Shown: in pieces, positions 16,902 through 26,700 of the stretch | Position numbering within the stretch: position 1 is the stretch's first letter | Layout: every line of letters begins with the position of its first letter | NCBI GenBank assembly: GCA_965201085.1 | Contig: CBDAVS010000025.1 | Span: 930,001 to 994,000, forward strand | Reading direction: 5' to 3' | Length of the DNA stretch: 64,000 nt | DNA from: JAPOUP01 sp965201085 | Lineage (GTDB): Bacteria; Pseudomonadota; Alphaproteobacteria; Rhodobacterales; Rhodobacteraceae | The notes under the pieces: model-generated | What the model was told of the DNA's origin: nothing | Databases searched by the model: none | What the model saw: only the letters and a program-made list of their open reading frames with translations | Translations under genes and position numbers: made by a program

Positions 16902-17490
16902 GCCCTCCCGACCGGAATGAGAGTCGGACGAAGCAGGATGACCATCCTGACCTTTCGGCGCTTGGCTTCGTTGCGGCCACCGATTCCGAAATGGCGGAGG
17001 ATACCGAGACCAGAGTTTCCGTGCTCCGCCATCTCGCGCTCGTAGCCTGACAGCACCAGCGTTTCACCGGGTACGAGAACCGATTCATTGCGGATCGAAC
17101 GATTCTCGATCGAAGGCAGCTGGATGCTCGCTCCAGCGGAGCCGCGTTCCTGAAGATCGACGAGTTCGCGCTGCGTCAGCGTCAGGGCGATCTGAACGCG
17201 ACGGCGGTCAACAAGCCTCGGTAATGCCGCGATCGAAAGCCCGGTCTCGAATTCTCCTGGCTCGTAGGATACGGTCGCTCCACCGCTGTCGTTGGTGATG
17301 GTGGTGGTCCGCTCGATATACTTGGTCTGGGTGGTCAGCGAGATCGGGGCGATGACACCTGACTGCGCCACGGTTGACGCAAGACGGTAGTCGACGACCG
17401 CCTTATCGCGCGCCAAGGCTTTGAAGTCGAGCCGTGAGGCCCGTGCACCCGAGCGTCCGATGACCAGACTTCCCGCAGCCGCGCCTGTAG
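16898..17490 (-). pseudogene. pilN: PilN-type secretin, C-terminal fragment
   Basis: About 195 codons of the secretin barrel domain. Visible are RDKAVVDYRLASTVAQSGV, TQTKYIERTTT, the FETGLSIAALPRLVDRRRVQ block, IQLPSIENRSIRNESVLVPG and the ETLVLSGYE turn, with the basic C-terminus VRMVILLRPTLIP. Secretins form the outer-membrane pilus pore. Everything upstream of about 17485 is missing: the gene is cut by the fused hsdM relic on the other strand, so the pilus cannot assemble a normal pore from this copy. The reading frame stays open to 17533 by chance. Confidence 0.8.
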
Positions 17491-17504
17491 CCACATCGGC
17501 GGTA

Positions 17505-19606
17505 TGGGGGATATGGACGAATGGCAGCGACATCGCTTTCCTGTGTCGCCACAGTCACAGGATCGTCGGCGATTTTCTGAACAACATACCGGCTTACGGC
17601 CAAGCCCCCGACGACGTGGGCCGCTTGGAGCGAAGCGGCCTTCGCCCCTTCACCCGAAGTGAACTCAAAGCTGCCTTCCGGCGCATCCTGAACACGCTCT
17701 ACGCGAATACCAATATCAGCCGGAAGGAAAAACTGGGCAGCGAGATGATCAAAGTCATCTTCGCGAAGATTCACGATGAACAGACCTTTGCCGAACGTCC
17801 GCCGGAGTTTCGCGTCGGTGCCGGCGAAAACCCGACGAAGGCTGCAAAACGAATTGCAGCGCTATTCAAGGGCGTCCGCGACGAGCTACGGCATGACGGC
17901 ATCTTTTCAGCGCACGACAGGATTACCTTGGATGCCCGCTCTCTTGCATGGGTTGTCGGGCAGTTGGAGCGTGGGAGTCTGCAAGATACCGACACCGATG
18001 TTGTCGGCGACGCCTTCGAGGTATTTTCGGAATCAAAGTTCATAGGCGAGAAAGGCGAGTTCTTTACGCCGCGGGGCGTCGTTCGCGTTGCCGTGAAACT
18101 GGCAGACCCAAGGCCTGGTGACACGATATGCGACCCGGCGTGCGGGTCCGGCGGTTTCCTGATTCACACGATGAAGCATGTATGGGCGCGTATGGAACGC
18201 GACCCGAAATGGCGTGGCAGTCGGAACCTGAAAGAGCGCAAGAAGGAACTGGCCGCGAAATCGTTCTTTGGGATCGACAAGGAAACCGACCTTGTGCGCA
18301 TCGCGAAGGCGCACATGGCGATAGCGGGAGACGGTCGAAGCAACATCGTCCACGAAAATTCTCTACATGACGCCGAAGCCTTTGCCAACGATGCGAAAGC
18401 TCACATGATTGAAGATGGGAAGCTCCGTCAATTCGACGTTGTTCTCACAACCCCCCCTTTCGGCACTAAGACCAAGGTTATCGCCGAAGACGCTAAGATG
18501 TTCGCGCTTGGCCACAAATGGTCGAGGGGGGAGGGTGCAGGAGACTGGAAGCCGACCGGGAAGGTGACTGATCGAGACCCCTACATCCTGTTCATCGAAG
18601 CGTTGCCTCGATATGGCCAAGACCGGCGGCACGCTGGCGATTGTTCTGCCTGAATCGGTGTTCCATGCGCCGTCGCTCGGCTATGTCCGCCAGTACCTTC
18701 TTGCCGACAACAACCTGCGCGCGATAGTTGACCTGCCGCAACACGTTTCGCCCGCACTGCAACGCGAAAACTTGCCTTATGGTTCTTGCCAAGGGCCAAG
18801 CCCAACAGGCGACCGTTCTCATGGCGACACCGGAAGAGATGGGCCACGATCACACTGGGCGCGAACTGAACCGGCCCGGCTCTGATGAATTGTGGGATGA
18901 TCTTGCGGCGGTGCTAGGCGAAATCGATGATCCCGACAATCCCGACAACGACCATGTGTTTTCTGTACTGTGGCAGGACGTTGATCGGGATATCCTGGTT
19001 CCGCGCTTCTATCGCAGTTTCCGTTCCCCTCCCGAACTTCCGGACGGATGCTATGGCGTGACGGTGGAAGAATTGATTAGCGACGGCATTATTGAGGCAC
19101 GGGACGGCCACGGCTCTCCAGCTTCGGTAGAAAAGGGCCGTGGCGACATCCCCTATATTCGGGTTTCCGACATCGTAAACTGGGAACTTTACCGCAATCC
19201 TGTGACCGGAATCCCGGAAGACGAATACCGGCGAAAGATGGGCAGGAATGGCCGACCACCCGCCGAGGGCGATGTCATATTTGTGCGCCGTGGCAGTTAC
19301 CGGATCGGGACCGTGGCAATGGCGTCGCCGCGCGACTGCGAAGTTCTCCTCACAAAAGAACTTCTGACGCTCCGGTTACTCGACACCGACAACAGGCACG
19401 GCCTCACATCGTTCTATCTGTTGGCCGCATTGTCATCGAAGACAGTGCAGGATCAGATACCCAATCTAGTCTGTATCGACACGATTCTCCCGACTATTGG
19501 CGACCGATGGGCGCATCTAGTACTGCCGATCCCTGAAGATCAGGCGGAGACCTCCGCAATCAGCGCAGATGTTGAAACCAGCGTCCGCGTGGCACACGCC
19601 GCCTAG
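17505..19606 (+). pseudogene. hsdM: Type I restriction N6-adenine methylase (HsdM) fused to a specificity domain, 5'-truncated and twice frameshifted
   Basis: Homology starts at about WTNGSDIAFL (17514). The methylase shows GEFFTPRGVVRVAVKLADP, motif I DPACGSGGFLIHT and the motif IV region VLTTPPFG (normally NPPFG, here TPPFG). At about 18600 one extra base shifts FIER/CLDMAKTGGTLAIVLPES; at about 18742 a second extra base shifts IVDLP/NTFRPHCNAKTCLMVL. After GHDHTGRELNRPG the same frame carries a C-terminal target-recognition-like domain (GDIPYIRVSDIVNWELYRNP ... VIFVRRGSYRIGTVA). The gene is broken and has replaced the 5' part of pilN. Confidence 0.8.
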
Positions 19607-19664
19607 GGCGGATGGGAAACCAAGCCTAGGGTCATTGTAGGCCTTTATCAACCTTAGTCGAGGA

Positions 19665-20390
19665 TTAAGCCTGCGTTATCTGCGGCCACATGGCGGCAAT
19701 CATATGACACGCGTTTTCAATTTCTTTCATATAATTAGACCTAGAAGACGGAGCAAAAAACACAGAATGATGCTGAACGTCGATTGACATACACAATTCT
19801 GGATCCACATCCAGACCAGTTTTCAAAAGGTTTTTTTCAACATGAAGGGATATAAGAGCCGCAACATAGGTTCCCATTTTTTTCGTTTTGCACGAGCGGC
19901 GGATGTCGTCGTCGTCTTTTTTCATCTGAAGAATTGCTGCTCCTATAAACCCGGAACGATGTCCTTGCCCTTCTACAATGACATCTGCTTTTACGGAAAT
20001 ATCCACTCCAGAGATGTTCAGTTTTCTCTGCTTTTTTGGAGCTTTAATAAAATGATAACGTGCAATTTTGTTTCGTATCTTTTGAATGTCGTGAAGTGCG
20101 TAAATGGAATGTTTGGCGTCATTACGCCGATAGCAGCTCACAGCATTATCGCTGGCTCTCTGCGCAAGCATGTTTTCAGCGGTGGTCAAGTGTGATATGC
20201 TTCTGACTGAATCAAGAAGAAAGTTGCATATGGCCTTACGGGCATCCGAATAGCGAATGGCTCGAAGATTTGCAGATAGTGGAAATTTCGCTTGACGTAT
20301 GGTTTTTATGCGTGCAGTTTCAGATTGCATCATGTAGAGTGCCAGTTCGTTGGCTGACAACCTGGGTCTGTCTGTAGGATCATGCACCAT
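19665..20390 (-). CDS. Unknown protein with nuclease-like C-terminal half, low GC
   Basis: About 241 residues from the ATG at 20390 (MVHDPTDRPRLSANELALYM). The N-terminal half is helical (AENMLAQRASDNAVSCYRRN). The C-terminal half has VDISVKADVIVEGQ, then FIGAAILQMKKDD, LISLHVEKNLL, DPELCMSIDVQHHSVFFAP and EIENACHMIAAMWPQI. The D...Q-x-K spacing could be a PD-(D/E)XK-like core, but this is inference. Base composition is clearly lower in GC than neighbours, a sign of transfer. The start codon overlaps that of the divergent gene at 20389. Its place beside a restriction relic suggests a defence role. Not identified. Confidence 0.6.
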   Translation of the reverse strand: MVHDPTDRPRLSANELALYMMQSETARIKTIRQAKFPLSANLRAIRYSDARKAICNFLLDSVRSISHLTTAENMLAQRASDNAVSCYRRNDAKHSIYALHDIQKIRNKIARYHFIKAPKKQRKLNISGVDISVKADVIVEGQGHRSGFIGAAILQMKKDDDDIRRSCKTKKMGTYVAALISLHVEKNLLKTGLDVDPELCMSIDVQHHSVFFAPSSRSNYMKEIENACHMIAAMWPQITQA

Positions 20391-20745
20391 GGATGATGGT
20401 ATCCTTGCTTCGATTGAGTTAGGGGATAGGTATTTTCTCTGTATTTCTACGCCCGCTAACGATATCATCGAGGAATGCGAAGCGGATCATATGGGCCTTG
20501 ACGGCTATTTCATCTTCACGGCATCTGACAAGCCGGAATCCAGGGGATTTGACGTTTTGGCAAAAGCACCTTCATTCGAAGCAGCCTTGGCGCTTGCGGA
20601 GATAATGCGGCAAAACATCCCTGAATGGTCGACCTTAAAAACACAACTTCAACCGCATCATTCTTTCTCCGCCACGAAGGAACCGGCGTATTCGTTCCGC
20701 CTGTCGTCCACCTCGCCGCCTACCCAGCCTGTCGGATCACCGTAG
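20389..20745 (+). CDS. Small unknown protein divergent from the nuclease-like gene; 3' end probably chimeric
   Basis: The ATG at 20389 (MDDGILASIELGDRYFLCIS) shares two bases with the opposite start codon. The first about 85 codons look like a genuine compact domain (DHMGLDGYFIFTASDKPESR then SFEAALALAEIMRQNIPEW). The last about 28 codons are antisense to the end of the metalloprotease gene, so the original stop was probably lost at the junction near 20,650. Composition matches the neighbouring low-GC gene. Function unknown; likely a partner of the divergent gene. Confidence 0.45.
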   Translation: MDDGILASIELGDRYFLCISTPANDIIEECEADHMGLDGYFIFTASDKPESRGFDVLAKAPSFEAALALAEIMRQNIPEWSTLKTQLQPHHSFSATKEPAYSFRLSSTSPPTQPVGSP

Positions 20746-22005
20746 TCGTCGGCGTACCACCTCGCATTCGCGCCTATACCTGAACATCCACCGCGCTCGC
20801 GGCAGGACATGACGTAGCGGAAGTCTCCCCAACCGTAGTCATGCCATCCAGGGATTCCGTCGGAATCTTCGTAGTATGCATCGAAGTTGTTGACCCGCAG
20901 GCTAAGGGTCGGACTGGCGTTGAACGTGTAGCGTAGGTTCGCGTCCGCCCGTAGAAGGGCGCGGTAGGACGGATGGTGATGGACCCCCATGAAGTTGTCA
21001 GTGCCGCTATAGGTCGCGCTGGTGTCCGGCAAGGCGTTCACCGATGGTTGCCCCCGGATCGCTCCCTGTCCGGTTATATTTTCGACGATAAACAGGGTTT
21101 CTCCGCTAGTGTTGCTGGGGTCCATCATTCCGGCAACCCTGAATTCGTGATAGATCCACACTCCCCAGCTTTCGATGGAGGACGGTTCCCCTGCTCGCCA
21201 GATTACATATGGGCCATAAGGGCTGCCGTTCCATCTCGCGCCCGGGATGTGACTGATGTCATCCTCCGTCACGTAGTAGCGTCTGCTTCGGCCTATCGTA
21301 TGGTCATAGCTCATCACGCTGCCCGTATAATAGGGCGCGTGGCATCCATTCAATCCGCCGCATCCATCATCTGAGCCGTCTGGGTTTCTGTAGTCGAACT
21401 GGTGACCGGCCTCGTGGGTCAGGGTCTGAAAAAGACTTTGGATGGCAAATTGCCTGTGGTCGCCTTGGTAATACCCGTAGTCCCTCTCGATCCAGTCATC
21501 TTTAAGGATTACCACGTCCACACCCCCGCCTGACAGATGGCAGCCCGCGGCTTCCTCGGAGCAGGTAAGGTCTGCGGTTTCGCCAACCTGAATCCTAAAG
21601 GGGCCACCGCGATCTGGATTATGGCGTATCCACTGAAGGTATGCCTGGCGCGCCTGATCCTGCAGCGTTGAAATCCAGTCCTCCAACCTGCGGCTGGCAT
21701 CTTCGTCAAAACTCCGTTTCCGCTCAAGCCTGTCAAGAAGACCTTCGGTGAACGTTATCTCGATCGATGCGTCTGGATATGGCCTGCTGACCCAAATCCC
21801 GTCATTCCCGCTCGGCGGAAGCTTGATAAGATTTGTGGTGGTGGTACGGGACTCAAGAGCCGTTGTTTCTTCCTGCCTGATGTCCGGTCTATCCGGTGTC
21901 TGATCCGTTATAACCGGAGTGGAATTGGATCCTCCCCCCGCCCATGCAGCCGGTCAGTATCGCGCTGGCGACGCAGGCCGCCGCCATTCCTGCGTATCGT
22001 TTCAT
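20658..22005 (-). pseudogene. Lipoprotein zinc metalloprotease, copy 1, out of frame at a G6 run
   Basis: The start MKRYAGMAAACVASAILTGC is a lipoprotein signal identical to that of copy 2. On the coding strand, ATG-GGC is followed by six G (21934-21939). With five G the frame joins GGGGSNSTPVITDQT... and runs to 20658, a 448-residue protein. With six it stops within about 40 codons. The body has the active-site helix LTHEAGHQFDY, Cys pairs (GCGGLNGCHAPY), and the Met-turn-like SVMSYDH, followed by a beta-rich domain ending EYAGSFVAEKE. Translation could also begin internally at TTG 21686, giving a leaderless form. Probably a surface protease switched by slippage. Confidence 0.7.
21934..21939. 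repeat. Six-base C/G run that sets the frame of metalloprotease copy 1
   Basis: The run lies just after the lipobox codon. One base fewer restores a 449-codon gene. It is short for a phase-variable tract but is inside a GGC-GGG-GGG context with eleven G and C in a row. Confidence 0.5.
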
Positions 22006-22079
22006 GGTTCCCTCCCTTCAGGCTCACGCCGCTACTCCTTCTTTCCCTCAAGCAGGCGGTCCAGCCTGGCTTCCACCGG

Positions 22080-23532
22080 TCAGTCTTTCTCCGCCACGAA
22101 GGAACCGGCGTACTTGTTCCGCCTGTCGTCCACCTCGCCGCCTACCCAGCCTGCCGGGTCACCGTCGTTATTGGCGTACCACATAGCTTCCACGTCCTCA
22201 CTCGAACATCCGCCGGGCTCGCAGTCCATCATGTACTGGAAGTCACCCCAGTTCGAAAAGCTGTGGTCATGCCATTTGGGGTTTCCGTCGGAATCCCTGT
22301 AGTAGGCCTCGAATTCGTTGACCCGCAGGCCAAGGGTCGGGTCCGAGCTGAACTCGTATTCCAGGTTCGCATCGGCCTCCAGCAGGGCACCCTGGTAGTC
22401 CGGATTGAGGTCGACTCCCAGGAAATTGTCCTCGCCGCTATAGGTCGCGCTGGCTGCCGGTCTGAAGTCTTCGGAATGATTGCCCCAGACGTTTCCCTTT
22501 CCGGTTATCCTGTCCACTACGGAAAAGTTCCCTCCAAAAAGTGTGTCGGGAACCGTACTGCCGCTGACCCTGAATCTGTGATCGATCCACACTCCCCAGC
22601 GTTTGATGGAAGACGGATCCCCCGATCTCCAGACCGTATATCTATCCTTTCCCCTTTTATTCCATGTCGCTCCGGGGATGTGACTGATGTCCTCAGCCGT
22701 CACGTTGTAGCGTACGCTGCCGCCCTTCTGATGGTCATAGCTTATCACGCTTCCCGAACCGTAAGGCGCGTGGCAGCCATGGGTACCGCCGCATCCTTGT
22801 TTTATGCCGTCTGGGTTACTGTAACCGAACTGGTGGCCAGCCTCATGGGACAGGACGAGAAATGCCGTCTGGGTTACTGTAACCGAACTGGTGGCCAGCC
22901 TCATGGGACAGGACGAGAAACAGATGTCTGATGATTTCATGGCTCCCTTCATCATATGGAAGCGTGAGGTTGATGCGTCTGATTAAGTCACTGGTAAGGA
23001 CAACCACGTCATCATCCGGCGACCAGCAGGCGATGGCTAATGCGCCGCAGTTCAGGTCTTCGGTTTCCCCGACCTGGATATCAAAGGTGCCCTCACGGTC
23101 CGGATTATGGCGTCGCCACTGAAGGTATGCCTTGTCCGCAAGAATTCGAATCCTCTGTTCAAGATCGGGACTGATGGCTTTCCTGATATCCAGATTTATT
23201 GTCGCGTCTGGATACAGCCTTCTCACCGAAAGCCCGTCTTCCCCATTCCGCGGAAGCTCGATCGTACGTGTGGCCTGATAGAAACCGAAATCCCCTGTTC
23301 CGTCCGGCCTGAAGTCCCTTGAAGGCAGTTCCGGATCCGGCTCCACAGGCGGGTCAGGATCATCCGGCTGGTCCGGTTCAACCTTCTTGGGTAACTGGAT
23401 CTCAAGGTCAGGATAAAACCCCATAGAGGCCTGTACACCCGGCGGCGTTTCAGGACCTGACCCGCCTCCCATGCAACCGGTCAGTATCGCGCTGGCGACG
23501 CACGCCGCCGCCATTCCTGCGTATCGTTTCAT
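22080..23532 (-). pseudogene. Lipoprotein zinc metalloprotease, copy 2, broken by a 58-bp tandem duplication
   Basis: The start MKRYAGMAAACVASAILTGC is followed by a Pro/Asp-rich linker (DQPDDPDPPVEPDPELPS), the HNPDREGTFDIQVGETEDLN segment, and LSHEAGHQFGYSNPDG. The region encoding LVLSHEAGHQFGYSNPDGI is duplicated, and since 58 is not a multiple of three the frame shifts. Removing one copy leaves 465 codons ending KYAGSFVAEKD, paralogous to copy 1. The Met-turn Met is Ile here (SVISYDH). The gene is in an OFF state that a single slippage or recombination event would reverse. Confidence 0.75.
22804..22919. repeat. Perfect 58-bp tandem duplication over the HExxH codons
   Basis: Two abutting identical units, 22804-22861 and 22862-22919, each beginning atgccgtctgggttactgta. 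The unit length is 57+1, so each unit adds a frameshift. Confidence 0.95.
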
Positions 23533-23785
23533 AATTCACTCATTTGCTGTTAAGAATTCGGTCCTTCCGGCATTCGCTCAAGCAGGGCGCTCCCGGCCGC
23601 GAACGCGATGTAAGCGTAACCGTCGAGGGCCTTCAATTTGGAACAGGCAACTCCGTCTGGCGCCCCCCGGGCGCGGCCGGGGGCCGCGGGCACTGCATCC
23701 AGCGGACCAGGCCGGATCCGCGCCGACCCGACCGCATTTCCTCCGGCGGGAAGGGCTTCCCGCCGGAGGCCCGCCGTTGCCGCCC
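23533..23785. other. Gap between metalloprotease copy 2 and the autotransporter
   Basis: A GC-rich stretch downstream of the autotransporter stop. Contains inverted GC blocks (ccggcgggaagggcttcccgccgg near 23752-23775) that could act as the autotransporter transcription terminator. No convincing gene. Confidence 0.4.
23752..23775 (-). terminator. Candidate hairpin downstream of the autotransporter gene
   Basis: An inverted repeat of CCGGCGGGAAG and CTTCCCGCCGG with a short loop, 11 bases after the stop codon on the minus strand. It lacks a strong U-run, so it may be only a transcript-stabilising hairpin. Confidence 0.5.
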
Positions 23786-26700
23786 TCACCAGCGAAGGCC
23801 GAGCTCCAGACTGACGCCGTGCCCGGGCGCCGCCCCGCCGCGCTCCCTGCGTTTCGCCTCCACGCCGAACGAAAGACCGGCCGCGCCCGCCTCCGGGACA
23901 AGGCGCCAGCCGAGACTGTAGTCCCGGGACCCGCGCGCGAAACCGAGCCCGAGGGCAGGGCCCGCCGTGAGGCGCCCGCCGAAGGCGGGGAGACCGTACG
24001 CGGCCTCCGCCGACCAGCGGTCCGCGGCCTCGCCCGCCGCGCGCCCATGGAGCGGCTCCGCCGCGAACAGCGCGTCGAGCCCGTCCCCGGACCGTCCGCC
24101 CGTCTCCCGGCGCAGGCCGAGCGACAGGCCGCGCCCGCTCCCGGGGTCCGCGTCATAGCCGAGCGCGGCGGAGAAGCCGCGCTCCCGGCGCCCGTCCGAC
24201 CGGTGGGCGAGCAGGGTGCGTCCCGAGAGGTCGAGCGAGAGGCCGAGCCGGGGCGCCTCCCAGGCGACGCCGCCGCCCAGTTCGACCCCCAGGCCTCTTC
24301 CGGCGTCGCCGCCGTCGTGGCGTATCCCCGCCTCCGCTCTCGGGGTGAAGCCGCCGCCGTCCTCCAGCGGAACGCTCCAGCGCCCCTCGAGCCCCAGCCT
24401 GAGCCGCGTCACCTCGGATTCCGACGCCGCAAGGGTGCCGCCGGTCGCCACCACCCGCGCCGATCCGGTCCGCGACCACAGCGCGTCGGAGACGAGCGCG
24501 AGCGCCGGGCCGCGCGCCGCCTGCGGCGCCAGCAGGTCGCCCCGCAGCCCGGCGGCCATCATGCTCCAGTCCAGGTCGGCCTTCATCGCGGTCCCGCCCT
24601 CCGGGGTGAGCGTCATCGTGCCGGTGCCGTGGCCCGCCGCGCCCCATAGCCCGAGCCGCTCCGATGCCCGCAGGGATGCGTAGGGAACGACGCCGCCGAG
24701 CGACGCCTCCATCGCGCCCGACATCTCCTCGCCGTCGTCATCGTAGCTGTAGCGGCCCTCTCCGTCGCTCCATGCGAAGGCGACCCCCCCGAGCCAGTCC
24801 CCGCCGCCGTAATCGACGCCGAGCATCGCCGTCGCGACCGTGCCGTCCAGGTCCGCCGCGCCCGTCTCCGCGTCGAAGCCCGACCGCGCCCCCCGGGCCC
24901 ACAGCGCCATGCTGGCGCCCGACCCGTCGCGCTCGCCGGTCAGGGCGAAGCCGCTGGCGGCCAGCGCCTCGACCACCGTCATCGCGCGTCCGCCGGGACG
25001 CGACAGCGCCCCGTCCCTGTCGCCGGGAACCGTCGGCGGGCCGGAGAGGAGGATCCTCTCCCCGGACCGCGCCCCGCCGCGTTCGAGGGGCATTCCGGCC
25101 AGCATGCCCCGCGCGCCGGACGCGCGGTCCGCCGACAGGCGCCGGGCCACCCCGTCGAGCGCATGCTCCGCAACCGTGCGGCCGAAATGCGCCAGCCACG
25201 CCCCCGGCAGCGGGTCGCTGTTGAGGATCGTCCCAACCGCCTCGTCATCCCCGAGAACCGCCCCGCGCGCATCCGACAGCACCACCCGGAACGTCTCGCC
25301 CGGGTCGTCGTGGGCGTCGTCCAGGGTCCTCACCCGAACCGTTCTGGACGTGTCGCCCGGCGCGAAGACCAGCTCGCCGTCGCCGGCCTCGTAGTCCTCG
25401 CCCGCCCTGGCGGAGCCATCGTCCTCGGTGCGCCAGCGCACCCGCGCCTCGCGCGCCAGGACCGAAGAGAGCGTGACCGCGAACTCCAGAACGTCCCCCT
25501 CGTCGCCCTCCGCGTCGCCGACCGACAGCGTCGGTGACGGCGTGCCGGTGGCGGTGACCCGCGTGCCCGCCCGCACGCCGTCATCCGCCGCGTTGCGCGT
25601 GTCCACCCGCACCACATAGGTCGTGCCGTTTTCAAGACCGGTGATGGTGAAGAAGGTGCCGTCCACTTCGTTGACGGGCGACAGCCTGTGGCCCGGACCT
25701 TTCTTCCGCCAGCGCACGCTGTAGCCGTTCGGGGCGCTGCTCGCCGGCGTCCACAGCAGATCCAGCGATCCATCGCCCGGAACGACCTGCAGGTTGGCCG
25801 CCTTCGTGGGCGGCGCATCATGCGCTGGCGGGCGCTCTGACTGACCGCCGGCGCCCACCTTATGCCTCGCCTGGGCCGGCAGACCCGCATGGCTCACATC
25901 GGCAACAAAAAGCGTGTCGGCGGCCCAGAGAAAGTTGCCCTTCTGCCGGATCGCGTTGGCGGGAACGGAGACGCCGTCCATGTCGCTGTCGCCGGCCTGG
26001 ACTGTGTAGGTGAATCTCAGGGTGCTTTCGCTTTCCTTATCATTGAGATCAAAATCGGAATACCCCGCTACCCTGTCCGTGTCGCCGACACGCAGGGTCA
26101 GGGATATGCCCGGGAGCGCCACGCCCCCCTGCCACTCCGCCGGATAGGTCGGCAGCGAGAAAGCGACATCCACCTCAATGGTTTCGCCCACCCCGTAGGA
26201 ATCGCCGTTCATCGGTCTGCTGACGATACTGACACCGTTGATGACGGGCGCTCTTCGCTCGTCGTTGTCCACGATTGACGTGAGCACCGAAGACGACGGC
26301 GACAGGGCCGCGTTTTCCGAAGCTCTCAGCCTGAAGTGGAAGCTCTCCTTCGTTTCGGGAAGGTCCTCGTCCAGGATCGTCACCTCCACCGTCTGCGGCG
26401 TGTCCCAGTTGTCCGTCGTGAAGGTCAGCGTCCCCGACGCCGGTTCGTAGTCCAGATCCGACGCCGAGTTGTCCCCGGTCGTGTAGTCCACCGTCGCGTC
26501 CATCGCGGGCTCCGCGCCCAGCGTCACGCTGTAGACCGCCACGCCCGAACCCTCGTTCACTGAGTCGGGGCCGCTCACGCTGAAAAGCGCCTCCGCCGTA
26601 GAGGTGCCGTCCACTTTATGCCCCTCCTGGTTCCCCAGACCCCCAAAGCTCAGATCCGCTCGCCTCGCCGTGTTTATGTCCGCAATTGCGTGGTTACGCC

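Noticed and set aside
23752..23775. Possible CRISPR-like or insertion-site repeat
   Set aside because: Single inverted repeat only, placed right after a stop codon; better explained as a transcript hairpin.
23471..24649. 392-codon plus-strand frame over the barrel-coding region
   Set aside because: Antisense shadow, Arg/Ala/Pro-rich; begins inside the metalloprotease start on the other strand.
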